A stretch of 64,000 bases of DNA. Origin: Ascidia mentula. Taxonomy: Eukaryota; Chordata; Ascidiacea; Phlebobranchia; Ascidiidae. The stretch is taken from contig OX387202.1 in assembly GCA_947561715.1 (NCBI GenBank), positions 6,523,001-6,587,000 of the forward strand, written 5' to 3'. A program made the translations under genes and the position numbers. The stretch's first letter is position 1. The number at the start of each line of letters is the position of its first letter. The notes beneath the pieces are model-generated. The model was not told the origin of the DNA and did no database searches. It saw nothing but the letters and a program-made list of their open reading frames with translations. Positions 1 through 12,919 of the stretch are shown piece by piece.

Positions 1-375
1 TTCTCTAAACAGGGAGTTCCCAACCACCGAGCCGTTTGTAACATGCCCGCACAGAAAGAAAGTTATTGACCATAATTTTAGGAAGCCAGCATGCTTCTCA
101 TGCATGAATCTAGATTGAAAACTTCAACGAAAACTTTCGCGTGATATTGTTTTTTGCCACATGGCTCTGACCCGTACAGCGGTATGGAAAGTTGTAGCAT
201 AGGTTAATTTTGACATTATTTGTGAGGTATTTATCCGCTAGACTTTAGGAGACGGTCAGTAAAACTATAATGCCTGCGTTTAAAAACCACCCCGTAGTGC
301 AAATAAGGTTTGGTACCTTTGAAAAAGCACTCACTTAACTTAATAGAAACACATTGACAAGACTGTAGGCAATAC

Positions 376-2105
376 CTTTTGACTCTATCTTAGATGAAAT
401 GTTTGTAAGGAGGGCAAACGCAGTTCCTGGGAAAAACCTTCCGGGTTCAGCAATAACTCGCACCTTACTTTCGATAGGAAAATATTGATCAAGTGCATTG
501 CGAATCGAAGCAGCCATCTGTAGAAACATACACAAATGCATAAAACCAACACAACAAAAATCGTTCACTTTACATTTATTTACCACTCTGATCTTTTTAA
601 TATTGATAATTATTGGCAAAATATCGTTTCAAAATTGTATCATATGTTTTTGTGTTAAGTGAGTCATGAGAGAAAGTCAACGACATTCATTTTTAACATT
701 ACATTTTTACAAGAGTTTGACGAACACCAGTATAACACAAATAACACCGACTACAAAATTCCTTTTTGGGTGACATGAAAATTTGTTTAAACTGCGTTTC
801 GGCAACTAAAAGAATAGCATCCAGCCAACTCACCGATTCAAATGAAACCACCGAATTTGCTTCCTTGGTTCCGGGAAAGCCCCCTCCAATGTCAAGCAAT
901 TCGAATTCAAATCCGACATCTCGGGCAAATTCAAACAAAATTCGAGAATCTAATATCGAGTTTGCGAATGATTCGACGCTCGGGCAACCGCTCCCAACGT
1001 GGAAACTGAATGAATATCAAGTTTTGGTAAAATTGAAAAAATATAAAGCCATTAAAAGTGATACTCTCTAACCATGACATGGAAAAAAACTTTTGCAACC
1101 TGATTCCAATGACATTCAGATGAAGCTCTTTGGCTCTCTTGATCAGATGTTTTGAATATTCCAAAGACGCTCCAAACTTTTCGCCGAACTTTGTTCGTGC
1201 CATTGTGTCATTCGTTTTAATTCGCAGCACTAATCTAAAGTGCGTTTTTTTTAAGTACTTTTTTGGCTTATTTTAACATGGCACTGTTTTATTATAGTGT
1301 TTAGGACTCACTGCGACTATCATTTTGCACACGATGCAGTAAAATTTTCCAAACATTTTTAGATTGTAACGGCGTTACCTTGCCAACGGAAAAAGCTTTT
1401 TAACTTTTAATATTTCCTCTTCGTTATCAAACGTCATCATTCTGACATCATTTTGCTTTGCGAAGTTAAGGTGGGAGATTTGTTTACACGGGTGAGCGTA
1501 GATAATTCTATCTGGGGCCACGCCACAACTTAAAACCAAATCAAGTTCATTCTAAACACAAAACGAGATTTTTTGTAAATTTGAAACAGAATTGGAATCG
1601 CAAAATTAGTGACCTTGCTGGCGCAGTCAAATCCACATCCCAGAGCTGCTAACGTGTTTATTACAGGCCTCAGTGCATTTGCTTTAACTGCATAAAATGC
1701 TTCAACACGAGGAAGTTCTTTTCTCCATTTCTTGTATTGCCTCATGATCGTCCCCAGGTCACCCACTACAAACGTCTCATCCCAATCCTATACACAAATA
1801 AAGCAGCAATTAAGATATGCCGTGGTGTAGTGGGCTTAAGGATAATTAATTACCGATTTTAACACCAAAAGTTTGTCGTTACCAGTATACTGAGGGCTGT
1901 AGCCTAAGTGCCAGAATAGATTAGCAGTTTTAATAAGCTGATATATAACTTTACAAACCTGTTTAAGTTTGTTTTCCTCTGTCACTTTTCTAGCAGCTTC
2001 TAACAATGTTGTGCCATCTGACATCACTGCCACATTTTGTGGAGGTGGTAAATGCAGAGGTAAAGTTAAGAAGTTGTCGCTGTCTTTTCCAACATTATGA
2101 GCCAT
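376..2105 (-). CDS. Ornithine decarboxylase-like gene A (partial, runs off left edge)
   Basis: Fold-type III PLP decarboxylase family. Exons with consistent splice phases: 2105-1959, 1787-1614, 1551-1379, 1234-1100, 1005-834, 517-376; later exons lie outside the window. Visible motifs: FYAVKAN (the PLP-lysine region, K69 of human ODC), FHVGSGC (H197 region), DIGGGFPG (phosphate-binding glycines) and AEPGRFF (R277 region). The C-terminal exons that carry the catalytic cysteine cannot be seen here, but the nearly identical copy at 28.1-31.1 kb has lost it, so A may also be inactive. The start MAHNVG opens the first exon and matches copy C. Together with the FBG gene at its upstream side it is part of a duplicated block (offset about 28,982 bases). 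Confidence 0.85.
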
Positions 2106-2445
2106 ATTCAGTTCTAATCTGCAATCAGACTTTCCTCAATGAATGAAAACTAATGTGAGTTATCAGGTAATACGTGACATACACCGATATTGCTGAGCGA
2201 ACTGCAAATGTTTTCTTTACTGTGTTTGGTCAATATGTTTTAAGTGGTTCTAATGTTGGTATTGTATGCTGAAGCATTTGGGTCCACGATGACAATTCGA
2301 TTTGTTCAGTTACGACTTCGTCAAAGCCAACGTTGCCAATTGCTGAATTACAACGAGGCTTTCTAATTGTTGGAATAACAAAACACTTTTAATGGCCAAC
2401 TTGTTGCTGTTTCCTGCAATGAAACTCGCAGTGCTAAAAGTATTG

Positions 2446-2446
2446 T

Positions 2447-2477
<31 letters not shown>

Positions 2478-2479
2478 TT
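2446..2479. repeat. (TTTA)n microsatellite
   Basis: About eight TTTA units between ODC-A and FBG-1. The duplicate locus near 31,417 has only two or three units, so the run expanded or contracted after the duplication. Confidence 0.9.
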
Positions 2480-2810
2480 ATTTCATCTACATTCACTTTT
2501 AATGACATAATATAATATCACACTCTATGAACCTGGAATTTTTGATGCCTAGAGTAGATGTATGAACATGATTGTGCGAGACCTCGCCAAAAAACATCCT
2601 TCAATTTGTTTGAAATTCCAGAATTTATTATGAGTATTTTTTTACTCTGTATAATAAGCACCAACAAACAAAACCACAATTTAAAAAAATTTATACATCT
2701 GGCAATAGACATGGAAAGAAAAGAAATTGTGCATTCCGTCTCTTCAGCCAGGAAAGATGCAACAGGAAAATTAGTCACACAAACATTCTTTGCTTTACGT
2801 CATTTAGATT

Positions 2811-5800
2811 TTAGGCTCTTCCCCAACACTCGAGCTTTCCAAGTGTATGCCAACCGTTTTCACCATTGTCCCCAGTATCCCCGAACTGTAATCCAGTAAC
2901 AGGAAGATCATCTTTGTTGGTCAAATAACCTTCATCTGACGTCATCAAACCTCCGGCGTTTTGGTCGCAGTTGCACTTGAAATGGTTGTCAATACAAGAT
3001 GCTGAAAACATACATTGTTATTATTTTTTTGCACCAAATCAAATCTCATGTTTTTGATCACCGGTTTTTCCGCACGCACAGGAGTTGTCTCTCTCACTTC
3101 CACCCCAGTTACGTTTAACAGTTCCATCTCTTGAAATCCATGCACCATGTTTACCCCTTAATAGTTGACTTCCCTGACACCGATACTACAAAAACGATAC
3201 GTTTCACTTACACAATGATATATAACCCTGTTTGACAATTATAACAATTACTTTTATAAATTGTCTGCAATGTTGAGAAGCGTTGATCAATCCAATTAAT
3301 TGCTGCAAAGGAATATTGTATGTTACATCTCTCTTGTAGCAAAGTGCAGGTTCGCAACTTCCAGTAGATATCTCATTTTCACTGTCGTGATCGACTTGAG
3401 TCGCTACGACATTTCGTCCTTGGATTTGTTGAACTGGAAATAAAGTTAATGTTAGGCAGTTTGGTTGTTTGATTCTGCTATCAGGCTTTAGTCATAAGCA
3501 AAAATTTCCACTGCAGATCAATTGTCTTAAACAATACATATCAAGAACTGGAGAAAACAATTGTAAAGTTTTTAATTTTGAATCAATTGTTTCTGACGTT
3601 ACCTGGCATATTTTATTGCTGAATACTGCTTTCTGACAAACTTCATTTTAACGACGTTTCTCCACGTTTCGGCTTTTATGCTGCAGCCTCCATCAGGAGA
3701 TATGAAAAGTAAATCAAGCAATGTGAACAAAGTTGAGGCACATAAACAAAGAAAAAACGCTACAACAGAAAAGAAGAAGTGAACAAACGATAAGAAAGGG
3801 GCGAACACACCTGCACTGCATACTTATTTGTAACCACACGGGTTATCATGGTTTCTGGAGTGCGCGAGGTTTAACGGCATTATTTCCTAGCAGGTGTATG
3901 CACACTGAGGGAAACAGAGTTTGCTTTTTGTCGTTGAGTGACGACGCGTGCGCATTTATGTTCAATGACTCTAAAACATCCTCTTGTACCTGTCGGACTC
4001 GCGTTCCAAAATCATCGTTCTTGTAAAGTCCACCGTATGTCCTGTTTCGGACGCATGATGAGAAAGAGCAGTTTTCTCCTCATGGTTTTTCACGTCCCGT
4101 TGGTGTTCTTTCAACCCCGTTTTTAGCGCACGGCCAGTTTCCCCAATGTACACGCTGCTGCAGCCACCGCAGGGAATGCTGCAGACAACACCCCTCATGT
4201 TGAGCTTATCATGCATGCGGTCTTTCGGGTGAGACATGAAGGAACGCAGGGTAGCGGCCAGCCGTTCAAAAACCTGAATGTTGAAGTCGCCAAGCAGGCG
4301 TTTTGACGTTTCCGAAAGTCCAGAAATATGCGATAATACAAATATACCCGCGGACCGCCCCTCATCACTACTCCGCGTCAAGCTTTGATTACGCCGGAGG
4401 AAGGAACGGGGATAACCGTTAGCAAGAAGCGCTTTATTGACACAACCCAAGTCTTGTTCTCGTTCAGCGTCATCAATTATCAACGATTCGGGACGAGTAT
4501 ACAACGAGCGTACTACCGCCCTCTTGTGTGCGATCGCGTGCGCCGAACAAAACGAACGTGTTGGAATCGGTGGGCTTGTGTTACACCCTTGTGGAGAAAG
4601 TCCCCTGATCTTCTCTTCGAACCAGAACATCAGAAATAGAAAACTTACACCCTCGCTCGCGCTCCATGGTGAAACCGATGCTCGGTTCAGTGGAGTTGAG
4701 ATGCGAGAGCAGTGACTGTACGTCATCCCGTCGCACGACCACGAATGTGTCGTCCACATAACGCCTCCAAAAACTGGGAGGGTTAACAAACGTTGCCAAC
4801 GCCCTGTTTTCAACTGATTCCATAGCAATGTTTGCGACCACAACGGAAAGTGGGGACCCCATGGCAGTACCGAAAATATCTTTTTTTTACTTTTCAAATT
4901 TACCTCTAAAGGCATACGATGAACTTTACAAGAATGATGATTTTGTAACGCGAGTCCGATAGGTACAAGAGGATATTTATTGAGTCATTGAACAATTAAT
5001 GCGTATGTATCGTCACTCAATGACAAAAACCAAACTCTGTTTTCCCCAGTGCACCGACACCTGCTGGGAAATTCTGCCGTTAAACCACGCGCACTCCAAA
5101 AAACATGATAACCCATGTGGTTACTGATAATTATATAGTGCAGGTGTGTTCGCCCTTTCTTATCGTTTTTTTACTTCTTCTTTCTATTGTACCGTTTTTT
5201 CTTTGTTTATGTGCCACAAGATTGTCCACATTGCTTGATTTACATTTCATTCCTCCCGATGAAGGCTGCTGAATAACAGCCGAAACGTCGATAAAATAAT
5301 ATTTGCCAGAAGAGCAGTAATCAGCAATTGTAAATTTTAAGTTTGTTGGTACCCTAGTCAAGAATACCTTCGCAGTCAGAGTAAAACGGTTTTTGTTTTC
5401 TTCCAGTTGGCCAAATAAGAAAATAACCAGATGTATTTGTAGCTTCGTCACAAGTCCGCGGTGTACTAAAAACTGCAATTAACATGTGAAAATTAGAAAT
5501 ATTGATGTTTAGCGCAATCACATTTATATAACCTCGTTTGCTCAGTTCATGTACTGTTTTTTGCAGTTGAATTATTTCGGTCATCGGTCTTTCTCCCTTC
5601 TGCCCTCTTCTTCCCATATCACCCTTTAAAAAAATTTCCATCTTTAATCTTGTGTTTGATGATTTCATCATCTGAAAATACTTGCTTTTCGGCCCACAGG
5701 ACCTTCCGGGCCTTGAGGACCACGTTTTCCTGGTGGCCCAGCTGGCCCATGCGGAGAAGGTCCGACTGGTTGATGTTGTGCTAGAAGTTGGTCTCCCCAA

Positions 5801-5898
5801 AAATTTTGTATAATTGTTCCCTTACAGTTTTCAACAGGTGTTGCTTGGATTGTTACTGCTTGAACAAATATCGCTACACAGAAAAACAATCCAAACAT
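2811..5898 (-). CDS. FBG-1: secreted collagen / CNTNAP-type fibrinogen-like protein
   Basis: Six exons with matching phases: 5898-5686, 5623-5533, 5472-5368, 3433-3252, 3185-3062, 3001-2811; product 301 aa. Order: signal peptide (MFGLFFCVAIFVQA), a few Gly-X-Y triplets (GPAGPPGKRGPQGPEGP), a second short collagen stretch plus a coil (EIIQLQKTVHELSKR), the fibrinogen-domain opening TCDEATNTSGYF, then the neurexin IV/contactin-associated type body (HDSENE, CYKRDVTY, WGGSERDN, CNCDQN, DEGYLTNKDDLPVT, TLGKLECWG). The likely product is an extracellular multimeric binding protein; its ligand is unknown. Intron 1 appears to use a GC-AG donor (GCAAGT). Intron 3 holds a Penelope-like element. Start chosen because it opens the signal peptide shared by the paralogues. 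Confidence 0.88.
3650..5305 (-). mobile_element. Penelope-like element fragment (RT plus GIY-YIG) between inverted terminal arms
   Basis: Minus-strand coding shows the end of a reverse transcriptase (GSPLSVVVANIAM, WRRYVDDTFVV), a linker, and a GIY-YIG endonuclease (CGGCSSVYIGETGRALKTG, LSHHASETGH), the domain order of canonical Penelope-like elements. The core (about 3971-4975) is flanked by inverted arms of about 325 bp (3650-3970 and 4982-5305). Near the outer end of each arm is a hammerhead-like motif: a GGCT...AGCC hairpin followed by GAAACGT, as known for terminal repeats of this family; both depart from the hammerhead core consensus. The N-terminal half of the reverse transcriptase is absent and the coding is not in one frame, so this is a truncated dead copy. 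Confidence 0.8.
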
Positions 5899-8800
5899 TT
5901 TCTTAGTTTTGTTTCTGTTGGGTAAAATTGTACGGAAATTATATGAGCAATTCATTGTTTCATGCCTGTTTTAAAAGTTTAATTTGCATGTTTTATTTAA
6001 TTTTTATTTTAATCGACTTACAATATATTTTTTGTTTTCACCATTATGGAAGGACTTTTATTACTCATTACCACCAAGTCAAAAATAGACAACGCAGCAC
6101 AAACGAATTTTGTATGAATGAGAAAATAATTAAACTAGGCGCTGTAGTGTTTGCAAATCGGAAATCGTGCTGACAACACGTAATGGAAACCCTTTCCCTA
6201 CCAGTTATTACACAACAAATAAATTAAACCTGCATCGTGCGTTTATGAAACAGATTTATGCCGCCTTTAATATTAGTATTAAACTGAATTGAATAGTTAA
6301 ACAAGAGAAAACCTTTAACTGAAGAACTGGCTACAATAACGATCACTTTTTAGGAAATTTTCAAGCAATTAGGTTGGGAAAAATATGCAATTTATTGACA
6401 CATGCACAATTAACATTAGGGACGCTCGAGAAAGAAGGTGTAATTGGTTTGTACAACACGAAACGAAGTTCAAAATGAAAGTTCAAAAATTGAACTGATA
6501 TTACCAGAATACAATTCGTGACCAAACCCAGGCATTGTAAGCTATCTCCCAATAATTATTGCTTCATCCATGTAAGCATGACGTCAGTTAGTAAGTAACA
6601 CAAATTAAACTCAATAAAACATCAAGATATACTTTAGGATTTTTGTTATGACACACTGTAACCTTACGACTATGCATTGGAGTAGCTTTACAGATCCAAA
6701 CTACAGCTGCACCTTTCACGTATGCAAAGACTCAAAGGGTCAGCAGATATCCAGCTATTGATATCTGCAACTTCCCGTTCTGTTGCAATGAAAGAAGTTT
6801 AATTCAATAAGAAATTGCTTAGCGCATTTCAGTTCAATGACGCTTTCAGCTTGCTTGAATGTCCTGTGCAATGCGTTTCCCAGACAGAACTTTAAGCATT
6901 AATAAAAACATAATATGAACATTTTTTGAGCGTCTCTTAAAAGTGTATTTATGGGAGCTCTAGTTTTCCGTACAAAAAATAAAATGCCTGTGTGCAAATA
7001 AATTACCAAATTTACCTACGTTTTGTAGCAACAAATATTTTCCTGAATGATGAATGCAATTACATACACTGACACAAACATACATTCTTACCTACACACA
7101 ACTCACACATGTTTACCGGGCCAAATAGTTGTGGGTTGATAGAAAGTATTAGTTTGAGGCGGCGTTAATTGCTGATTCATCGTACTATCGGCACCAGAGT
7201 AACATTAATACAAAATATGATACTGCTGATCGAACTACAACGAACTGCTTTCTTGGCTGTGGTTTATCATTATGTTTTAAGTAAATCTAATGTTGGCATT
7301 GTATGATAAAGCATTTAGGTGCAGGATGGCAATTTGGTTTGTTCAGTTAAGACCTTGTGAATATAACGTCCGTTTCCAATTGCGAGAATCACAAAACATT
7401 TCTTGGTTTATGTATAATTATAATGGCCTTGCAGCGCTAACTTGCATTATTATAAGTTTTGTTCCACCTCGATGTAACTTTACACTCTATGGACTCGGAT
7501 ATTTTATTGCTTACCATCAGATTGAACAGTCTTTCTGAATATTTTGAATACTTTAAATGCAGCAAGACTGCCATTTGCCACGCTGTATAATGTTTAAAGG
7601 CAACTTAAAGGAAAAAGGCCAATCCAAGCAAAACGTGTCTGATTTTTGTCTAGATGCATTGATCATGTACTTTACAAAAGAGGGAGGAAAAAGTCGATGA
7701 AGTTTTATTGTAGAGCAAATCCAAAGAAAAAAAATCGACAATTAAACGCCCAATACCAAAATATCGAGGTATTCTAACTAAATTCCAACGATACAGAGTC
7801 TCATTTTATCTGTTATTTAAACGTGTTTGTACAACCATGACCTGTAGGAAAAAAGTGGAATAAAACCTCTACAATTTCCCTACAATTTCAAGAGTTAACA
7901 GGAGATAGCCCATACTTGTTCACTGTGTAAGAAGCATCAACAAACACAATTCATAATTAAATTTCTTTCAAATTTTTGGCATAATATTGGGGCATGAAGT
8001 TTCAAAGTGAATGTATGAAAATTTCATGCAATTATTTATCGAAATGAGATTTTTATCCTTCATGCGATAAATTAATACCTCAAAGTGAAACCGAGCAAAG
8101 CTTCAAGTTTGTCCTTAGGTGACGTAACGAAATTTATAAGATTTCGAAGTTTTCCTCTCTGTACGCGCTACGCCCGTCAACGAACTGCAGGAGCATACTT
8201 CGTTAGGTACAACACCCACAAAACGTAAATGTTGTTTGATGAAAATTTAAAAGTCTCACAAGTAACCTGCATTGCGTTGTGTGACTATTACTGATTTATT
8301 AAATGCCTTCTTAAACAAACACGCCAAAGTAGACCGTAGTTATTACGAAAAAAAACAAACAACATGTAGCCTACACTTTTCACCACCAAATTGTCCAAAT
8401 TGTCAGGATCACAGAGCAAAAACCACTGGCCCAATAGCGGCATCGTCAGAAAAGTCTAACCCTCTACTTTACACCAAAGTTAAGTTTAAAGATATATTTC
8501 GATTGTGCGACACCGATAGTGTATAGTGACGTTTAGAACAAGGACGATTCACGAAATATTGTGACGTCACAAGAAAACTACTAATCGAATCGAAACTTGC
8601 ATCGATCGAAAGACATGTCTTTTGTAACAAAGCATATCAAATTTCAGCTTGCAGCAACCTTTACTTTTGAGTTGGGACCCCATCAAAGACCCCCACCTAA
8701 TTCGCTCGTATACACGCAAAAAGGCCGAAACCGAGCATGTGTACTTTTAGCACCACATATTCTAAACAAAATGCACGTTTAGTAAGAGATAAGCCAAGAA

Positions 8801-8993
8801 ATGTCTTAAACCTTCACGTCCACCGACGATTTTGCCGGGCCAAACTGGTGGGGCGTGCGCCACATTGAGACGCACTTGCTACTAAGCAGTAGTTTTGCAT
8901 TACAGCGGGTACAATTTCGAACAAACAAAGCGTCCCTGTGATTTTGTAAGATCTAAAACAATTAAGGCGAAGTTTAGAACCAGGTTATCTTAC
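5899..8993. other. Intergenic region with segmentally duplicated flank
   Basis: No convincing gene. Parts are repeated upstream of other FBG copies: 5,900-6,600 resembles 45,700-46,350, and 7,010-7,500 resembles 40,590-41,100 and 52,560-53,110. The conserved block at about 6,630-6,810 is listed separately. Confidence 0.6.
6630..6810. repeat. Conserved upstream block, copy 1
   Basis: A block of about 180 bp upstream of FBG-1, repeated near 37,600, 43,480, 46,395 and 52,290. It contains the inverted repeat GCAGATATC...GATATCTGC and runs from a GACACACTGTAACC motif to TTCAATAAGAAAT. Always upstream of an FBG gene in the same orientation, so it may be regulatory or simply part of the duplicated unit. 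Confidence 0.55.
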
Positions 8994-11900
8994 CTCGCGC
9001 TGTTGACTGCATATTTCAAATGTGCCATAAGATACCTGGGAATCTGTACAGTAATGATTATTCAGGGATCCTGTTTCACCGTTTGTTTATTAACATCCGT
9101 TATCAGGGTACAAGAGCGATTTCGTGGCACCCTTGGTGAGCTTATGCCGAGTTCGGTGAAAATGCGCTGAGTCAGCAGACGTCACGCCGACGTGAGATGG
9201 TTCCTTCCACTGCTGAGATTTTGTGCTGTGCTGGAGATGAGGGACCTGGTCACTGTGATTAACTGCTATGGTGGCGCAACATGCGAAATCTACATCAACT
9301 ATTACACCACTGCTGAAAAGGTAAGTAGTGTTTTGTTACAAATTGTAATGGCGAACACTCGGAAGTATTTGATGTAAATTTTTTTTATTTTCTTCTAATT
9401 ATCTGTTCTTATTGGTTGGTGGCAAACATGCTTCTTTTCAATATTTGTTGGAAAATTATGTTCTGCATTTTTCTGTGTTCAGGAGCGTTTCGTTGTTTCA
9501 TTCACAAAATATTTTTACTTTATATTTGAGGAGTCACTTTATACAGTTTACGTCCAACTTTGATGTTCAGGTTGTCCTGAAACTCCAGCATGGAATGAAC
9601 GTGGAGGGGAATAAGAACACAATCGCAAGATTCGAACACAAGGGAGATGTAGAAATATTATCGTACAAAGTAGATTTCGCAAATATTTAAAATAGTTGAA
9701 TTTTTTTATCAAACATGGGAACTTAAGGTGTTTCAAAATCATGTCGTTTGCATCCGACTACCAAATGTTTTTAATTGCTCCCGCCAACATGAACTTTAAC
9801 CCTATTTCATGTAACGCAAAACATTCGAATTTTTTTTTTGACCACACCGGGATTTGAACCCAGGATAACCCGGGCACGAATCCCGATCAGGTTTTTGCTT
9901 AGTGTACGGGTCGGGCGCTTGGCGCTTGGTCAATGCTGCCAATCGGAATCACAAACGAATCCGGATAGTGGCGGTAAGGATTCGGAATGGGTATTGTACT
10001 TCAAATTTTACTGTGTGTTCGATCCGATTGATGCACGGGAAGACTTAATCGAATATCACTTCGTTTACGAAGACGTGGGTCGGGAATTTCTCTATATCCA
10101 ATCCGTGATTTTAGTTTTTTTGTTTGAAAACTTGCTTCGATGGATTCTGTCGTCATGGTAACCTGGCATCTAACGTGGGTTTCAGGGAGCCCTAGAATTC
10201 CGTACATGAGCGTGAAACACTGACCTTGAGTGCTCGAATAAAAATAAATATTTTACACATTTTTGTATTTTTTAAGTTCTAGACGCAGGAGTTTCCACCG
10301 CAGGATATAAATTTCATCGAACCTCTAGCTTTATTAAAAACATCAACTCAGACCTTCCCTAATGTTGCAGGTCCACGAACAAGTAATACAGGACTTTACC
10401 CTCTAACTGATGACGTACTGAAAGATATCGCAGCTTCGAGGTTGCAATTCGCTGAAAGAAATTACCATCAAATCAATATTGAGTAAGTTTATTTAAGTGG
10501 AGCCGCAACTTTATCTTCATTGCTTCGTTCCATTAAACAAACAAAAAAGCGTAAAAATTTTAAAATTTCAATGGATCGAAAACAAAATCTTTGCAGTTCG
10601 TATAAATGAGTGCAAGCAATGAGCCACTCAGCATTTGCAGCCCGTATAAATATCTTAAAAGACTTCGTTTGCCAATATAAAACATGGATTCTTTTTCCAG
10701 TGCAGACATCGGCAAATATTATCCAATCAACAAGTTGATGGCCGCTTATGAGATCACAAACGAAAACGAAGACTTCTACTTCAAACGAACCGAATCTTTC
10801 TCGAATGAATTAAATGCAAACTCAATGCCAGCCAAGAAACGTTCTGTGAGAAAAGATTTTTGTTCGGTCTCAATTTGCCTTTTTCGGTAATTAAGACGTT
10901 CTCATAAATTACGTAAAACTCCAAACTCGCCACGTAGATCTCCCCCTCTTCGAACACATCCTTTCATCCCATGCTAGTTATACGTTCACATGAAGCCTGA
11001 CTCGATAAACTTGTGGTTTTATCGGTGCCCATGCCATTTTATTCCGCATATGTATGGTTCCCACGCGTTCAAGTCGTTTTTGTAAAAAAAAAGTTATATT
11101 TGGACTTTGGCACCAACCGCGCATGAATCGTATTCCACAACTAATCGTCATTCTTTAAATCAGCTCGTATATTAATAGTTAGTAAAATAAATAACAACAA
11201 AGGATTTTAATTTGTGGATGAAGGGAATAGAGGCCGAAACGTTAAAATTGATAACAAATCGTTTTTTGGCAACGAAGTGTTTTCAAGTCAAGAGTTTCGG
11301 CAGATTTTAATTCTTTCCGGGATCGAGTCTCTTCCACACGTTCCGGAAGAGAGGGATGAAGAAGGTGAAGGAGGAAGGTGAGAGCGGTGAGATGAAGAGG
11401 ACTCTCTTCCTGGAGGAACTGCAGGATGTCAAATCAAACGTCCTGGATAGATGGAGGAGGTTGAGAGGAATGCCGCAAGAAGACGCCGTGGTCAGTATCA
11501 CAATAATCTCATTAAACACTCAGACTGGAGTTTTGTGTTATTGGATGTCGGTGCATCTCTGCCCGTGGTTGATATTTATTGGCATTGTATTTGGGTGCTT
11601 GATGTTTAAATATTATTTGCATAATTTTGTGTTCAGCATACTTCGCGTTCTCTTCATTCCGTCTAATTCCTTTTTTCTCAACAATTTGTTTCAGGCTGAA
11701 TATGTTAACCTTGCACGTCGGTGGCCCGGATACGGATCCTACTTGTTTAAAGTTGAAAATCACGACGCGCAGTTTGGTCAAACCCTTCTCACTCTGGCGA
11801 TATCGGCACAGGGAGCAACTGTGTTCAAACGAGGTCACTCACAGTCCCTAGATCATTTCTCAAATGAAAAGTAAGTTTGATCGAACACAATGGTTCGTTT

Positions 11901-12873
11901 TCAACGTGGCAATATACGAAACTTGTTGGAGTTACTGGCTCTTAACGTTTTTGCTTGTCGGTCTTGTGAATATAATGCAGTTCAAATGTAAAGGGCCTGC
12001 GCAGTGGCGCGATCCTGCCTTGCTATGCGAAGCATGGTATCACTTCTGCGTTGTCTGATTACGGTGGTGGAGATCCTCTACGCATGTGAAGGTCGCCTGA
12101 CAAGTTGTGCGCTTGCGCACCAGTGTACCTTGGCCACAATATACCCCGTGAAGCCACTGAGCTCCTGTAGCTCAGTTGGTAGAGCGTTGGGCCTGGTTAG
12201 CCCAGGGTCGTGAGTTCAAACCTCACCTTGAGCTTGATTTTTCACATCTCGCTCCGACTTGTCGGGAAAAGTGGCTGATCCAGCTTGGCTGCGAAGCCTG
12301 TGAACCTTATAATGCAGTTCAATTTACGAAAAACATTGAGCCTCAACGCATCCATGTTCAGGAACCGCTAAACTGAAATAAGCACTTGGATCAGCAAATT
12401 GTGAAATAACTGAACTACCCTTCTTGCGGCGCTTGCCATAATAGTGGGGTAACGTGGAGTCCATATTTCCCTGTGGTTTATTTGGCGTCAGAAAACAAAA
12501 TTGTTGGTAAACTACGGCGGTCAAATGTTTCAACATTTCGGCCCACTTACAAAAAAAGTTTTTTCAAATGGGTCTCGGGTTTGCTGCGGCCGGTTTCTAA
12601 TTCAGCTCTGACGTTTGAAATGGCTCATAACCACTGTTGCAAACAATTAAACATGGTTTTCGAGCTACATTCCCTGAGTTGAACATGTTATTGTGTCTTC
12701 CTCTCAGGATCCAGTCTTTCGGAGCGGGATCTGCGAATGTTTTCAGACTTCAGACCGAGTCAAGAGGGGACATTTCCTTCACCGCAGAACAAGTTAAGCT
12801 CTGCGGGCTTAGTCTTTCGCGTCCCAATAAGGTTGAGCTCGCGAAATGCACAATTATTTCGCCCCAATCATGA
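8994..12873 (+). CDS. MyTH4-FERM domain gene, C-terminal part
   Basis: Plus-strand exons supported by splice sites and similarity: 8994-9050 (LALLTAYFKC, MyTH4-like), about 9107-9170 (QERFRGTLGELMPSS, end of MyTH4), to 9320 (CEIYINYYTTAEK, FERM F1), about 9572-9637, 10284-10479 and 10701-10845 (joined in phase, giving INIDADIGKYYP), about 11340-11490 (VLDRWRRLRGMPQEDAV), 11695-11870 (AEYVNLARRWPGYGSYLFKV, end of F2 and start of F3) and from 12708 (SFGAGSANVFRLQTESRG, F3). This order is typical of unconventional myosins VII/X/XV and PLEKHH-type proteins that link actin to membranes. No motor domain or full MyTH4 is visible upstream. A TGA follows MPSSVKMR and the splice there is unclear, so it may be a gene fragment. 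Confidence 0.6.
11988..12308 (+). mobile_element. tRNA-derived SINE, copy 1
   Basis: About 320 bp in a FERM-gene intron. A tRNA-like unit lies in the middle (12161-12233): A-box TAGCTCAGTTGGTAGAGCG, anticodon arm TGGGC-CTGGTTA-GCCCA, B-box GAGTTCAAACC. Two further copies lie at 18.7-19.0 and 22.9-23.3 kb on the other strand. About 170 bp precede the tRNA-like part, unusual for a SINE whose promoter is normally at its 5' end. Confidence 0.75.
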
Positions 12874-12919
12874 CCCACGTCCAAACATGTGTTTCTTCTT
12901 AATTTTAACATCTAAATAG

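Noticed and set aside
3733-4126. Plus-strand frames over the Penelope-like element
   Set aside because: Antisense to the GIY-YIG coding and terminal arm, with no family features.
11214-11260. Hammerhead-like string (GGATGAAGG ... GGCCGAAACGTT)
   Set aside because: The core departs from CUGANGA at its first positions and stem I does not pair well.
12161-12233. Functional tRNA gene (Thr-like anticodon loop)
   Set aside because: Acceptor stem is mismatched in this copy, the fold needs an extra base before the anticodon stem, and the same unit recurs inside longer repeats. It is the SINE's tRNA-like part.
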